Shown: positions 8,545 to 17,022 of the stretch, one piece after another
How the letters are laid out: the number at the start of each line of letters is the position of its first letter
Position numbering within the stretch: the stretch's first letter is position 1
Origin: Thermodesulfovibrio aggregans
Lineage (GTDB): Bacteria > Nitrospirota > Thermodesulfovibrionia > Thermodesulfovibrionales > Thermodesulfovibrionaceae
Reading direction: 5' to 3'
DNA: 64,000 bases
NCBI RefSeq assembly: GCF_001514535.1
Contig: NZ_BCNO01000001.1
Span: 1,135,012-1,199,011 of the forward strand
Notes under the pieces: model-generated
Seen by the model: only the letters and a program-made list of their open reading frames with translations
The model's database searches: none
Told to the model about the DNA's origin: nothing
Program-made: the position numbers and the translations under genes

Positions 8545-9027
8545 ATGTATAAGATTTTTTTATTGGAAAAATCACCTTTTTTGTCAAATTATTTGAATGA
8601 AGACAATTTTTCAGTTTTAACTTTTTCAAACATTGATAATGCATTAGAGAGCATTAAGGAACAGAATCCTCATTTGATAATTGCAGGTGCTGATATTGAA
8701 GAGTCAGAATTATTGAATTTTTTTAAGAACATAAGAGAAAAACACTCTCTTTTATTGTCAGTTTTAGCTGTTTTAAACTTTTATTCTTCAATAAATCTTG
8801 AGCAACTTAAAAATTTAGGTGCTGACTTTATTATTAAGCCATTTACAAAAGAAGAGTTAAAACAAAAAGTAGAGTTTTTACTTGGCAAAAAAGAACAGAC
8901 AATCTCTCCTTATGAAGATAATGAATTTATTGAAAAGTTTAGACCTTTTATAAGCAAGGAAGTTAAAATTGAGATACAAAATATTTTTAAACAAATTCTG
9001 GAGGTTATGCAACAGAGAAATGCTTAA
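8545..9027 (+). CDS. degenerate response-regulator receiver protein
   Basis: A 160-residue protein with a CheY-like fold over residues 1-115. The lysine of the family is kept (ADFIIKPFTKEELKQKV), but the phospho-acceptor aspartate appears lost: PHLIIAGADI aligns with PDxxxxDxxM so that the acceptor position is Gly. The N-terminal acidic pair is reduced to one Glu (FLLEKSPF). A short helical tail follows (EKFRPFISKEVKIEIQNIF). It starts 1 base after mlaC stops and ends inside the start of valS. It is probably a phosphorylation-independent pseudo-receiver; target unknown. Confidence 0.7.
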   Translation: MYKIFLLEKSPFLSNYLNEDNFSVLTFSNIDNALESIKEQNPHLIIAGADIEESELLNFFKNIREKHSLLLSVLAVLNFYSSINLEQLKNLGADFIIKPFTKEELKQKVEFLLGKKEQTISPYEDNEFIEKFRPFISKEVKIEIQNIFKQILEVMQQRNA

Positions 9028-11848
9028 GGGAAATGTGATAAGTGACACATATCAACCAAAGGAAGTTGAAACAAAACTTTACAAATTTTGGGAAGAAAAA
9101 GGCTATTTTAAACCTGACAGTAATCCTAAAAAATTGCCTTATTGTATTGTAATTCCTCCCCCAAATGTGACTGGTAGTCTTCATATGGGTCATGCTTTAA
9201 ACGCAACTCTTCAGGATATATTAATCCGATGGAAGAGGATGCTTGGGTATGCTGCTTTATGGATTCCTGGAACAGATCATGCAGGAATTGCGACTCAGAA
9301 TGTTGTAGAAAGAGAACTATTAAAAGAAGGACTGAGTAGATATCAACTTGGTAGAACTGTTTTTCTTCAAAGAGTATGGCAGTGGAAGGAATCATGTGGC
9401 GGAAGAATTATAGAACAACTAAAAAGAATAGGTGCATCCTGTGACTGGTCTCGTCTTCGTTTTACAATGGATGAAGGATTAAGTCAGGCAGTAAAAGAAG
9501 TTTTTCTCAGACTCTTTGAGGAAGGATTAATTTATAGAGATTTAAGACTTATTAACTGGTGTCCAAGATGTCATACTGCTCTTTCTGATCTTGAAGTAGA
9601 ACATGAAGAGCTGGAAGGAAAGCTTTATTATATAAAATATCCCTTTAAAGATGATCCTCAACAATTTATAACAGTAGCTACAACCCGACCAGAAACAATG
9701 CTCGGTGATACAGCAGTTGCTGTCAATCCTGAAGACAAAAGATATAGGAACTTTATTGGAAAAACTCTGATTCTACCTCTTATGAATAGAGAGATTCCCA
9801 TAATTGCAGACAGTGTGGTTGATATGGAGTTTGGAACAGGTGCTGTAAAAGTAACCCCTTGTCATGATTTTAATGATGCTGAGATTGCTCAGAGACATAA
9901 TATTGGCTATGTATGTGTTATTGATGAAGAAGGTAGAATGACAGAGGAAGCGGGTAAGTATAAAGGACTTGATAGATATGATGCAAGAAAGCAAGTGATT
10001 GCAGACCTTGAAAAGCTTGGACTTATTGAAAAAGTTGAAAAACATAAACACTCAGTTGGACATTGCTATAGATGTAAAACAGTTATTGAACCCCTTCAGA
10101 CAGTCCAGTGGTATGTGAAAATAAAGCCATTAGCTGAAGAAGCAGTTAGGGTTGTTCAAGAAGGGAAAATAAGATTTGTTCCTGAAGGCTGGGTTAACAA
10201 CTACTATGCCTGGATGAGGGACATAAAAGACTGGTGTATTTCAAGACAACTTTGGTGGGGGCATAGAATTCCTGTATGGTACTGTGCAAAATGCAAAACA
10301 GAAAAAGGCATTGAACAAGGTGATTTGATAGAGATTTTATTTTACAAACCATTTATTCTTAATGGGAGGGAAATATGGGGTGGTACTTACAATGAACTGA
10401 GAAAACTTGGTATAACAAAGGAAGATATTGAACAGAGAGCAAAAGTTATCAAAATTCCTAAAGAAATTACTCATTTTGCAAGTAGAACTGAACCTGAGGT
10501 TTGTCCTCATTGTGGCAACAGAGAAATAATTCAGGATCCAGATGTTTTAGATACATGGTTTTCCTCTGCCCTATGGCCCTTTTCAACCCTTGGCTGGCCT
10601 GAGGAAACAGAGGATTTAAAGAGATTCTATCCAACAAATGTTCTTGTTACAGGTTTTGATATTATATTCTTCTGGGTTGCAAGAATGATCATGATGGGAA
10701 TGAAATTCATGAAAGATGTTCCTTTCAGGGATGTTTATATTCATGCTCTTGTTAGAGATTCAAAGGGACAGAAGATGAGTAAATCAAAGGGAAATGTAAT
10801 TGATCCTCTTGTTATGATTGAAAAATATGGAGCAGATGCCTTTAGATTTACATTAGCAGCTTTCGCAGCTCAGGGAAGAGATATAAAATTTTCTGAAGAA
10901 CGAGTTGAAGGTTATAGACATTTCATAAACAAAATCTGGAATGCTATGAAGTTTATAATGAGTTTTGCCCATTTAAGAACAAAGGAAAAAGTAATTTTAA
11001 ATGAGTTAAAAGCTATCAAAAACCGATGGATTCTTTCAAAACTTGCAGAGGCGGTAGAAGAAACAAATAAAGCATTAGAGGCATACAGATTTAATGATGC
11101 AGCAAACTCAGTTTATCAATTTTTATGGCATGAGTTCTGTGATTGGTATATAGAGTTGTCTAAGGTTGTTTTATACGCTGAAACAGAGGATAAGGAAGAA
11201 ACTGTTAATTGTCTCTTTTATGTTTTTGAAAATGTTTTAAAACTTTTACATCCATTTATGCCTTATGTGACAGAAGAAATCTGGCTTAATGTATTAAAGA
11301 AGGAATCTTCAATTATGATTTTTTCATATCCTACAGAGGATTCAATGGAAAGAGATGAAGAGTCAATTGAAAATATGGAATACATAATGCAGGCAATTTC
11401 AGGAGTAAGAAGCATTCGGGGAGAGTTAAATATATCTCCTTCTGTAGGGCTTGAGGTGTTTATAAAACCATTAACTGAAAAGGCTCAACAGATTTTAATT
11501 GAGGGGTATCAATTTATACAAAAACTTGCAAGGGCAAAAACATTAAAGATAAGCAAAGACATTGTTAGACAAAAAGGTTCGGCAATCTCAGTAAAAAAAG
11601 AGTTTGAAATTTACATTCCTGTAAAAGAAATGATTGACATAGGACAGGAAAAAAAGAGGCTTATTAAAGAACTTCAAAAAACTGAAGCAGATATTAAATT
11701 TCTTAATAAAAAGCTTATGAATGAGGATTTCATAAAAAATGCACCTAAAGAGGTGGTTGAAAAAGATAAAGAAAAATATGAAGAACTTTTGCTTAAAAGT
11801 GATAAAATAAAAGAGAATCTTAAGGTTCTTGAAGAATTACAGGATTAG
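9020..11848 (+). CDS. valS: valyl-tRNA synthetase
   Basis: A class I aminoacyl-tRNA synthetase of about 942 residues. It has the HIGH-type motif (PPPNVTGSLHMGHAL), the CP1 editing domain with TTRPETMLGDTAVAVNP, a zinc-type cysteine pair (WYCAKCK, CPHCG), the KMSKSKGN loop, an anticodon-binding domain, and a C-terminal coiled coil (about 870-940) typical of ValRS. It charges tRNA-Val. ATG 9020 overlaps the upstream stop; GTG 9035, with AAGGG before it, is an alternative start and would shorten the protein by five residues. Confidence 0.97.
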   Translation: MLKGNVISDTYQPKEVETKLYKFWEEKGYFKPDSNPKKLPYCIVIPPPNVTGSLHMGHALNATLQDILIRWKRMLGYAALWIPGTDHAGIATQNVVERELLKEGLSRYQLGRTVFLQRVWQWKESCGGRIIEQLKRIGASCDWSRLRFTMDEGLSQAVKEVFLRLFEEGLIYRDLRLINWCPRCHTALSDLEVEHEELEGKLYYIKYPFKDDPQQFITVATTRPETMLGDTAVAVNPEDKRYRNFIGKTLILPLMNREIPIIADSVVDMEFGTGAVKVTPCHDFNDAEIAQRHNIGYVCVIDEEGRMTEEAGKYKGLDRYDARKQVIADLEKLGLIEKVEKHKHSVGHCYRCKTVIEPLQTVQWYVKIKPLAEEAVRVVQEGKIRFVPEGWVNNYYAWMRDIKDWCISRQLWWGHRIPVWYCAKCKTEKGIEQGDLIEILFYKPFILNGREIWGGTYNELRKLGITKEDIEQRAKVIKIPKEITHFASRTEPEVCPHCGNREIIQDPDVLDTWFSSALWPFSTLGWPEETEDLKRFYPTNVLVTGFDIIFFWVARMIMMGMKFMKDVPFRDVYIHALVRDSKGQKMSKSKGNVIDPLVMIEKYGADAFRFTLAAFAAQGRDIKFSEERVEGYRHFINKIWNAMKFIMSFAHLRTKEKVILNELKAIKNRWILSKLAEAVEETNKALEAYRFNDAANSVYQFLWHEFCDWYIELSKVVLYAETEDKEETVNCLFYVFENVLKLLHPFMPYVTEEIWLNVLKKESSIMIFSYPTEDSMERDEESIENMEYIMQAISGVRSIRGELNISPSVGLEVFIKPLTEKAQQILIEGYQFIQKLARAKTLKISKDIVRQKGSAISVKKEFEIYIPVKEMIDIGQEKKRLIKELQKTEADIKFLNKKLMNEDFIKNAPKEVVEKDKEKYEELLLKSDKIKENLKVLEELQD

Positions 11849-11857
11849 GAGGAAAAA

Positions 11858-12337
11858 ATGGAAGAGAAGATAGAAATTGAAGGACAAAGTATGGATATAG
11901 TCGAAGCTGAATTTCTCACCATAAAGCAAAGCACGGTAAGGGCAGTTGAAGCAGGTTCGGCAGAGATGCAACAGATCTGTGCTTTAAGTATTGATTCAGA
12001 AAAGGCTGAAATTACACAGGGAGCAATAGGAGTTGTGAAAGCCAATGAAATAAATATGAATCAGTGCATAACCGGAGTTTCAGTGGGACAGAAGACAGAG
12101 ATAAATTTTTCTCTCTGTCCAATTGCTATTGGGAGAGAGGAAGCTAAAGTTAAAAGATCTGCAGCAGGAATAGTTATAGGTAATAATATGGAGGTTAAAA
12201 ACTCTGCAAGTTTATTATTGATAAGTAAAAATATTGAGGGTAATGTTACAACTCTCTTTGACTGGAAAAGTGCTCTTGCAATTACAGCAGTTGCAGGAGG
12301 CATCTACGGACTTTTAAGACTATTTTTTAAAAGATAA
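11858..12337 (+). CDS. unrecognised membrane-anchored protein of 15-residue repeats
   Basis: I do not recognise this 159-residue protein. Residues about 17-138 divide into eight tandem repeats of 15-17 residues, e.g. EKAEITQGAIGVVKA (48-62), NEINMNQCITGVSVG (63-77), QKTEINFSLCPIAIG (78-92) and NNMEVKNSASLLLIS (109-123). A loose pattern is E-[IV]-x-x-[SG]-x-x-G-[IV]-x-[IV]-[GA]. Such spacing suggests a small beta-solenoid. Residues 138-157 form one membrane helix with a basic end (KSALAITAVAGGIYGLLRLF), so the repeats probably face the cytoplasm or form a tail-anchored patch. It has an AGGAGG site and lies between valS and nadC. Confidence 0.75.
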   Translation: MEEKIEIEGQSMDIVEAEFLTIKQSTVRAVEAGSAEMQQICALSIDSEKAEITQGAIGVVKANEINMNQCITGVSVGQKTEINFSLCPIAIGREEAKVKRSAAGIVIGNNMEVKNSASLLLISKNIEGNVTTLFDWKSALAITAVAGGIYGLLRLFFKR

Positions 12338-13194
12338 TGTATTATTCATTAGTTGATGAGCTTTTCAAACTAGCAATCTTAGAGGACATTGGACATGGTG
12401 ATATAACTTCAGAAATAGTTGTTCCTAAAGACTGTGTTGCTTTTGCTGAGATAATCTGTAAAGAAAATTTAGTTCTTGCTGGAATACCCTTTATAAAGAG
12501 ATTTTTTACTATCCTTTCTTCATACTTTAACATTCAAAATGGTATTTTATCTTTTGATGAATACTACTCAGATGGAAGTTTCGTTGAAAAAGGCAGTATT
12601 ATTGCTGTATTAAAGGGAAATGCCAGAATATTGCTTGCAGGAGAAAGAATTGCTTTAAATCTTTTACAGCGACTTTCAGGAATAGCAACTTTTACAAAAG
12701 AATTTGTTGAAAGGATTAAAGATTTAAGGGTAAAAATCCTTGATACAAGAAAGACATCACCTGGATTAAGATTTATGGAAAAATATGCTGTAAGAGTAGG
12801 TGGAGGATATAATCATCGTTTTGCTCTTTATGATGCAGTTTTGATAAAGGACAATCACATTAAAATTGCAGGTTCAGTAAAAGAAGCAGTGCTAAAGGCA
12901 AAAAGCTCATATGGTTATCATAAAATTGAAGTTGAGGTAAAATCTATTGAAGAACTTGAAGAAGCTATCATGGCTGGTGCAGACATAGTAATGCTTGATA
13001 ATATGGATATTGAAGAGATGAAAAAAGCAGTAAAAATTGCTAAAGGTAGAGTTTTACTTGAAGCATCTGGTGGAGTCAATCTTGAAAATGTGAGACAAAT
13101 AGCCTTAACAGGTGTTGATTTTATCTCTATTGGTGCTTTAACGCACTCTGCTAAAGCTGTTGATATAAGTATGAAAATTAAGGAGGTTTTATGA
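12337..13194 (+). CDS. nadC: nicotinate-nucleotide pyrophosphorylase (carboxylating)
   Basis: A 285-residue protein with the quinolinate phosphoribosyltransferase signature: EDIGHGDITSEI near the N-terminus, DTRKTSPGLRFMEKYAVRVG, then GGYNHRFALYDAVLIKDNH and the C-terminal EASGGVNLENV and SIGALTHSAKAVDISMKI. It makes nicotinate mononucleotide from quinolinate and PRPP in NAD synthesis. Its ATG overlaps the stop of the preceding repeat protein and its stop overlaps purM. No nadA or nadB lies nearby. Confidence 0.95.
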   Translation: MYYSLVDELFKLAILEDIGHGDITSEIVVPKDCVAFAEIICKENLVLAGIPFIKRFFTILSSYFNIQNGILSFDEYYSDGSFVEKGSIIAVLKGNARILLAGERIALNLLQRLSGIATFTKEFVERIKDLRVKILDTRKTSPGLRFMEKYAVRVGGGYNHRFALYDAVLIKDNHIKIAGSVKEAVLKAKSSYGYHKIEVEVKSIEELEEAIMAGADIVMLDNMDIEEMKKAVKIAKGRVLLEASGGVNLENVRQIALTGVDFISIGALTHSAKAVDISMKIKEVL

Positions 13195-14219
13195 GTATCA
13201 CTTATAAACAGGCAGGCGTTGATATTGATGAAGCTGACAAATTTGTGAGGATAATTTCTCCTATGGTGAAAACTACTTTTCGTAAAGAGGTTCTTACTGA
13301 TATAGGTCTTTTTGCAGGACTATTTAAGCTTAATACAAGAAAATACAGACAGCCAGTGCTTGTGAGTGGTACTGATGGAGTTGGAACAAAGCTTAAAATC
13401 GCCTTTGAAGCAGACAAACACGATACAGTTGGAGTTGACCTTGTTGCAATGTGTGTGAATGATATTTTGACAGTTGGTGCCGAACCTTTATTTTTTCTTG
13501 ATTATTTTGCCACAGGAAAATTGAGTGCTGAAAAAGCTTCTAAGGTAATAAAGGGGATTGTGGAAGGTTGTAAACAGTCTGGCTGTGCTCTTATAGGAGG
13601 TGAAACAGCTGAATTGCCAGGTTTTTATAGGGAAAATGAATATGATCTTGCAGGTTTTGCTGTAGGAGTTGTTGAAAAGAGCGAAATTATTGATGGAACG
13701 AAGATAGAAGAAGGAGATGCAATAATAGGTTTGGCATCATCAGGTCTTCATAGCAATGGCTTTTCACTGGTAAGAAAAGTTCTTTTTGATATTGGAAAGT
13801 TTAAACTGGAAGACCATATCCCTGAACTTGGCTGTAGCCTTGCAGAAGAGTTGCTTAAGCCAACTAAAATATATGTTAAAGCTTACTTTGCTCTTAAAAA
13901 TAAAGTAAAAATTAAAGGCATGGCTCATATTACAGGAGGTGGTATTCCTGGAAACTTACCGAGAATCTTTCCAGATGGAATTTCTGCAAAGATAGATAAA
14001 AATAGCTGGGATATCCCGCCAATATTTAGTTTTATTGAAAGAGTTGGTAACATTGACAAAAAAGAGATGTTTAGAGTTTTTAATATGGGAATAGGTTATG
14101 TTTTTGTTGTTGACAGCAATGATACAAAAAAGGCATTAAATATCTTAAACAGGAATGAATATAAAGCTTATTTGATTGGTGAGGTAATAAGAGGAAAAGG
14201 AAAAGTCAGAATAGTATGA
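13191..14219 (+). CDS. purM: phosphoribosylformylglycinamidine cyclo-ligase (AIR synthetase)
   Basis: A 342-residue PurM. Visible motifs are SGTDGVGTKLKIAF, the metal/ATP region DLVAMCVNDILTVGAEPLFF, the glycine-rich CALIGGETAELPGFY and GLASSGLHSNGFSLVRKV, and AHITGGGIPGNLPR. The enzyme closes the imidazole ring in purine synthesis. An AAGGAGG site at 13181-13187 precedes the ATG, which overlaps the nadC stop. The gene also overlaps the histidine kinase downstream (ATGA-type), an unusual functional mix in one transcription unit. Confidence 0.95.
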   Translation: MSITYKQAGVDIDEADKFVRIISPMVKTTFRKEVLTDIGLFAGLFKLNTRKYRQPVLVSGTDGVGTKLKIAFEADKHDTVGVDLVAMCVNDILTVGAEPLFFLDYFATGKLSAEKASKVIKGIVEGCKQSGCALIGGETAELPGFYRENEYDLAGFAVGVVEKSEIIDGTKIEEGDAIIGLASSGLHSNGFSLVRKVLFDIGKFKLEDHIPELGCSLAEELLKPTKIYVKAYFALKNKVKIKGMAHITGGGIPGNLPRIFPDGISAKIDKNSWDIPPIFSFIERVGNIDKKEMFRVFNMGIGYVFVVDSNDTKKALNILNRNEYKAYLIGEVIRGKGKVRIV

Positions 14220-15373
14220 AGATATTTCAGAGAGAAGTTCAATTATTAGAATTTTTCTTAAAGTTCATTGAATCTTACTCAGAGCCTCTTGTATTTTTTG
14301 ATCCTGAAAGAATAGAAATAGTTTACATGAATCAGGCTGCAAGGAGTTTTTTAGGTGAGCAATCAGAGTTATCAGGATTTTTTGAAGAACAGGAATATCA
14401 AAACTTTATTAAATTAATTCATGAATGTCATGATATAGAAAAAAGAAGAGTTATGAGTTATAAAAAGCCTGATGGAAGCAAAGGAGTTTTACTTTTCAAT
14501 TTGTATCCAATAGCATGTGAAGATCAAAGGGTTGTATGTTTCAATTTCAATGATATAACAGAAAAAATAAAGAAAAAAGAAGAAAACCGAAGAAGAGAGG
14601 CCCAATTGATACTGCAGGATAAACTAAAATCAGTTGATTTGGTTACTTCAAGTATATCTCATGAGATAAATAACATTTGTAACTTTATGGTTAATAATCT
14701 TAGAATAACATTGCAGGCATGGCAGGATGTTTTTAATCTTATTAAAGAATATGAAAATGACAATGGAGAGTTTCTTTTAGGAGGGATTTCTTCTTCTGAG
14801 ATTGATAAAATTATTCCAAGACTTGTCTTGTCAATAATTGAAGGCATAAATAGAATTTCAGATACAATTGATGATTTCAGAAAATACATAAAGGAAGGTT
14901 TAAAATCGGAATTTACAATCATCGACATTAATGAAATCATAAAGAGAGTGATAACAATTCTTAATCATCATATTTTTATACACACTGAAAATTTTAATCT
15001 TGCCCTTGCAGAAAGATTACCAAAAATTAAAGGGAATGCACAAAAACTTGAACAGGTTATAATAAATTTACTGATGAATGCATTACAGTCATTACCTGAT
15101 AGAAAAAAAGGAGTTTTTTTATCCACAGGCTTAGCTTATGGTAGGATATATATTGAAATTAAAGATGAAGGCATAGGAATTTCAAAAGATATTATGCCTT
15201 ATATTTTTGAGCCCTTTTTTTCAACGAAATACTCAGCCGGTGGTTCAGGACTTGGACTTTATTTATCAAAATCCATAATAGAAGAGCTTGGTGGGGAAAT
15301 TGTAATTAATTCAGAAGAAAACAGGGGTACACAGATACTGATTTATATCCCCTATCATGACAAAAATGGATAA
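14216..15373 (+). CDS. PAS-domain sensor histidine kinase
   Basis: A 385-residue soluble kinase. Residues about 15-115 are PAS-like (EPLVFFDPERIEIVYMNQAA), followed by a short coiled linker, an H-box SSISHEINNICNFMVNNL carrying the phosphorylated His, and an HATPase domain with N-box NLLMNALQSLPD, G1 IKDEGIGIS and G2 GGSGLGLYLSKSIIEELGG. No membrane helix is visible, so it senses a cytoplasmic signal. It overlaps the sigma-54 response regulator by 17 bases and is its evident partner. The pair sits directly upstream of the formate dehydrogenase genes. Confidence 0.9.
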   Translation: MKIFQREVQLLEFFLKFIESYSEPLVFFDPERIEIVYMNQAARSFLGEQSELSGFFEEQEYQNFIKLIHECHDIEKRRVMSYKKPDGSKGVLLFNLYPIACEDQRVVCFNFNDITEKIKKKEENRRREAQLILQDKLKSVDLVTSSISHEINNICNFMVNNLRITLQAWQDVFNLIKEYENDNGEFLLGGISSSEIDKIIPRLVLSIIEGINRISDTIDDFRKYIKEGLKSEFTIIDINEIIKRVITILNHHIFIHTENFNLALAERLPKIKGNAQKLEQVIINLLMNALQSLPDRKKGVFLSTGLAYGRIYIEIKDEGIGISKDIMPYIFEPFFSTKYSAGGSGLGLYLSKSIIEELGGEIVINSEENRGTQILIYIPYHDKNG

Positions 15374-16799
15374 CTTTAAGTACTCTGTAGCAATAGTAGA
15401 CGACGAAAAAGAGTCTTTGTATACTTACTCATTAATTCTAAAACAATCTGGAATTAATGATGTTTTCTTGATTCAAGATCCCCGTGAACTTCCTTTAGTT
15501 TTAAAAGAAAGAGCATTTTCTGTTTTACTTCTTGATCTTTCTATGCCACATATATCGGGTTTTGAGCTTTTAAAGTATCTATCAATGGAATATCCTGAAA
15601 TACCTGTGATTGTGCTTACAGCAATAAAAGAAATAGAGACAGCTGTTGAATGTATAAAGATGGGTGCCAGTGACTACCTGGTAAAACCAGTTGAAAGAAA
15701 TAAACTAATTTCATCAATAAAAAAAGCATTTGAGATGAATCGCCTCAAGGAAGAAATTTTAGGACTTAAACAAAGATTGATAGAGGATAAACTTGAATAT
15801 AAAGAGGCTTTCTCAGAGATTATTACTGTCAATCAAAAAATGAGAGGTATTTTTAAATACCTAGAGGTAATCTCAAAAACAGACCAGCCTGTTTTAATAA
15901 CTGGAGAAACAGGAACAGGAAAAGAACTTATTGCAAGAGCAATTCATAAAATAAGCGGGAAAAAAGGTGATTTTATAGCAGTAAATGTGGCGGGACTTGA
16001 TGATACAATGTTTTCAGATACATTATTTGGACATAAAAAAGGAGCATACACAGGGGCAATCTCTAACAGGGAAGGGCTTATGTCAAAGGCAAATGGAGGG
16101 ACTCTTTTTCTTGATGAAATTGGTGATTTATCTGAAGCTTCCCAGTTAAAGCTTTTAAGAGTTCTTCAGGAAAAAGTTTATTATCCTCTTGGTTCTGATA
16201 TTCCTAAGAGTACTGATGCAAGAATTATAGTAGCAACCAATCAAGACATTCATGAAATGGTTTCTAAAGGAAAATTTAGAAAAGATCTCTTTTATAGACT
16301 TAAAGCTCATCATGTTCATTTACCACCCCTAAGAGAAAGAAAGGAGGATATACCTGTTTTGCTTGAATATTTTATTGAGGAAGCTTCTATTTCTCTCGGG
16401 AAAAAGCCACCTAAGTATCCAAAAGAGGTAATAACCTATCTGATGAACTATTCTTTCCCAGGAAATATAAGAGAATTAAAGATGATAGTTTATGATGCCG
16501 TAGCAAGATGCAAATCTCATTTTTTATCATTGGATGCTTTTAAAGACACAATAGATATAAGTAATAGCATTGACAAAGAGCTTAAAAGCGAAGTAGTAAA
16601 GTTTTACTTACAGATGAGATTTCCTGAAAAATTACCAACCTTAAAGGAAATGGAAGAACTTCTCATTGAAGAAGCTCTGAGAAGAGCCCAGGGAAACCAG
16701 GGTATTGCAGCTTCAATACTTGGCATAACCAGACAGGCACTTAATAAAAGATTACATAAGTTACATAAAAAAACCTCTGAAAAAATTTTTTCTAAATAG
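15357..16799 (+). CDS. sigma-54-dependent response regulator, NtrC family
   Basis: A 480-residue regulator. A receiver domain (residues 8-125) has acidic pair VDDEK, acceptor Asp in LLLDLSMPHISG, Thr in VLTAI and Lys in LVKPVE. The AAA+ domain (about 150-390) has Walker A GETGTGKE, the sigma-54 contact loop GAYTGA (a GAFTGA variant), Walker B TLFLDEIGDL and an R-finger region. A Fis-type helix-turn-helix (QGNQGIAASILGITRQALNK) ends the protein. The ATG at 15366 is an alternative start. Next downstream is a sigma-54-like promoter for fdhA, its most likely target. Confidence 0.92.
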   Translation: MTKMDNFKYSVAIVDDEKESLYTYSLILKQSGINDVFLIQDPRELPLVLKERAFSVLLLDLSMPHISGFELLKYLSMEYPEIPVIVLTAIKEIETAVECIKMGASDYLVKPVERNKLISSIKKAFEMNRLKEEILGLKQRLIEDKLEYKEAFSEIITVNQKMRGIFKYLEVISKTDQPVLITGETGTGKELIARAIHKISGKKGDFIAVNVAGLDDTMFSDTLFGHKKGAYTGAISNREGLMSKANGGTLFLDEIGDLSEASQLKLLRVLQEKVYYPLGSDIPKSTDARIIVATNQDIHEMVSKGKFRKDLFYRLKAHHVHLPPLRERKEDIPVLLEYFIEEASISLGKKPPKYPKEVITYLMNYSFPGNIRELKMIVYDAVARCKSHFLSLDAFKDTIDISNSIDKELKSEVVKFYLQMRFPEKLPTLKEMEELLIEEALRRAQGNQGIAASILGITRQALNKRLHKLHKKTSEKIFSK

Positions 16800-16812
16800 C
16801 GTTTTAAGCAAC

Positions 16813-16830
16813 CATAGTTGCACCCCTATG
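16813..16830. repeat. inverted repeat CATAG-N8-CTATG upstream of fdh
   Basis: CATAG at 16813-16817 and CTATG at 16826-16830. The same half-site recurs in the palindrome at 16862-16876. It lies about 40 bp upstream of the sigma-54-like promoter and may be a binding site for an activator, possibly the adjacent NtrC-type protein. This is inference from position and symmetry. Confidence 0.35.
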
Positions 16831-16861
16831 AATTGTTAATTCCTTGAATAATATAGAAAAA

Positions 16862-16881
16862 TACTATGGCATAGTAATTGT
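16862..16881 (+). promoter_or_regulatory. sigma-54-like promoter overlapped by a 15-bp palindrome
   Basis: TGGCA with GG at 16868-16869, ten bases, then GT at 16880-16881: the -24/-12 spacing of a sigma-54 promoter, though consensus has GC, not GT, at -12. A perfect palindrome TACTATG-G-CATAGTA (16862-16876) covers the -24 element. Transcription would begin near 16893, giving a leader of about 130 bases before fdhA. Confidence 0.45.
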
Positions 16882-16900
16882 TAATAGAATAAATAGATGA

Positions 16901-16944
16901 ATCGATTAAATCTTCCATACAGCCCCCTGAAGATTTTAATCGAT
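16901..16944 (+). promoter_or_regulatory. first leader hairpin of fdh
   Basis: Arms 16901-16915 and 16929-16944 pair over 15 bp with one bulged T (16934). The 13-base loop (16916-16928) ends in CCCCCT. The last five loop bases (16924-16928) are complementary to AGGGG at 16949-16953, the 5' arm of the next hairpin, so the two structures could compete or form a loop-helix contact. Confidence 0.6.
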
Positions 16945-16947
16945 GGT

Positions 16948-16997
16948 AAGGGGAATACTTTAAGGTTTAAAACCTTGAAGTATCCCCTTTTTATTTT
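16948..16997 (+). terminator. intrinsic terminator hairpin inside the fdh leader (candidate attenuator)
   Basis: Arms 16948-16967 and 16971-16989 give 19 base pairs with one bulged A (16955) and a 3-base loop, followed by TTTATTTT. This has the form of a strong intrinsic terminator. It lies 26 bp before the fdhA ATG and downstream of the only promoter candidate seen, with no room for a promoter after it. It therefore either ends upstream transcription or conditionally stops the fdh transcript. Confidence 0.7.
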
Positions 16998-17022
16998 AAA
17001 AAACTAAAAAGGAGGAGGTTTT

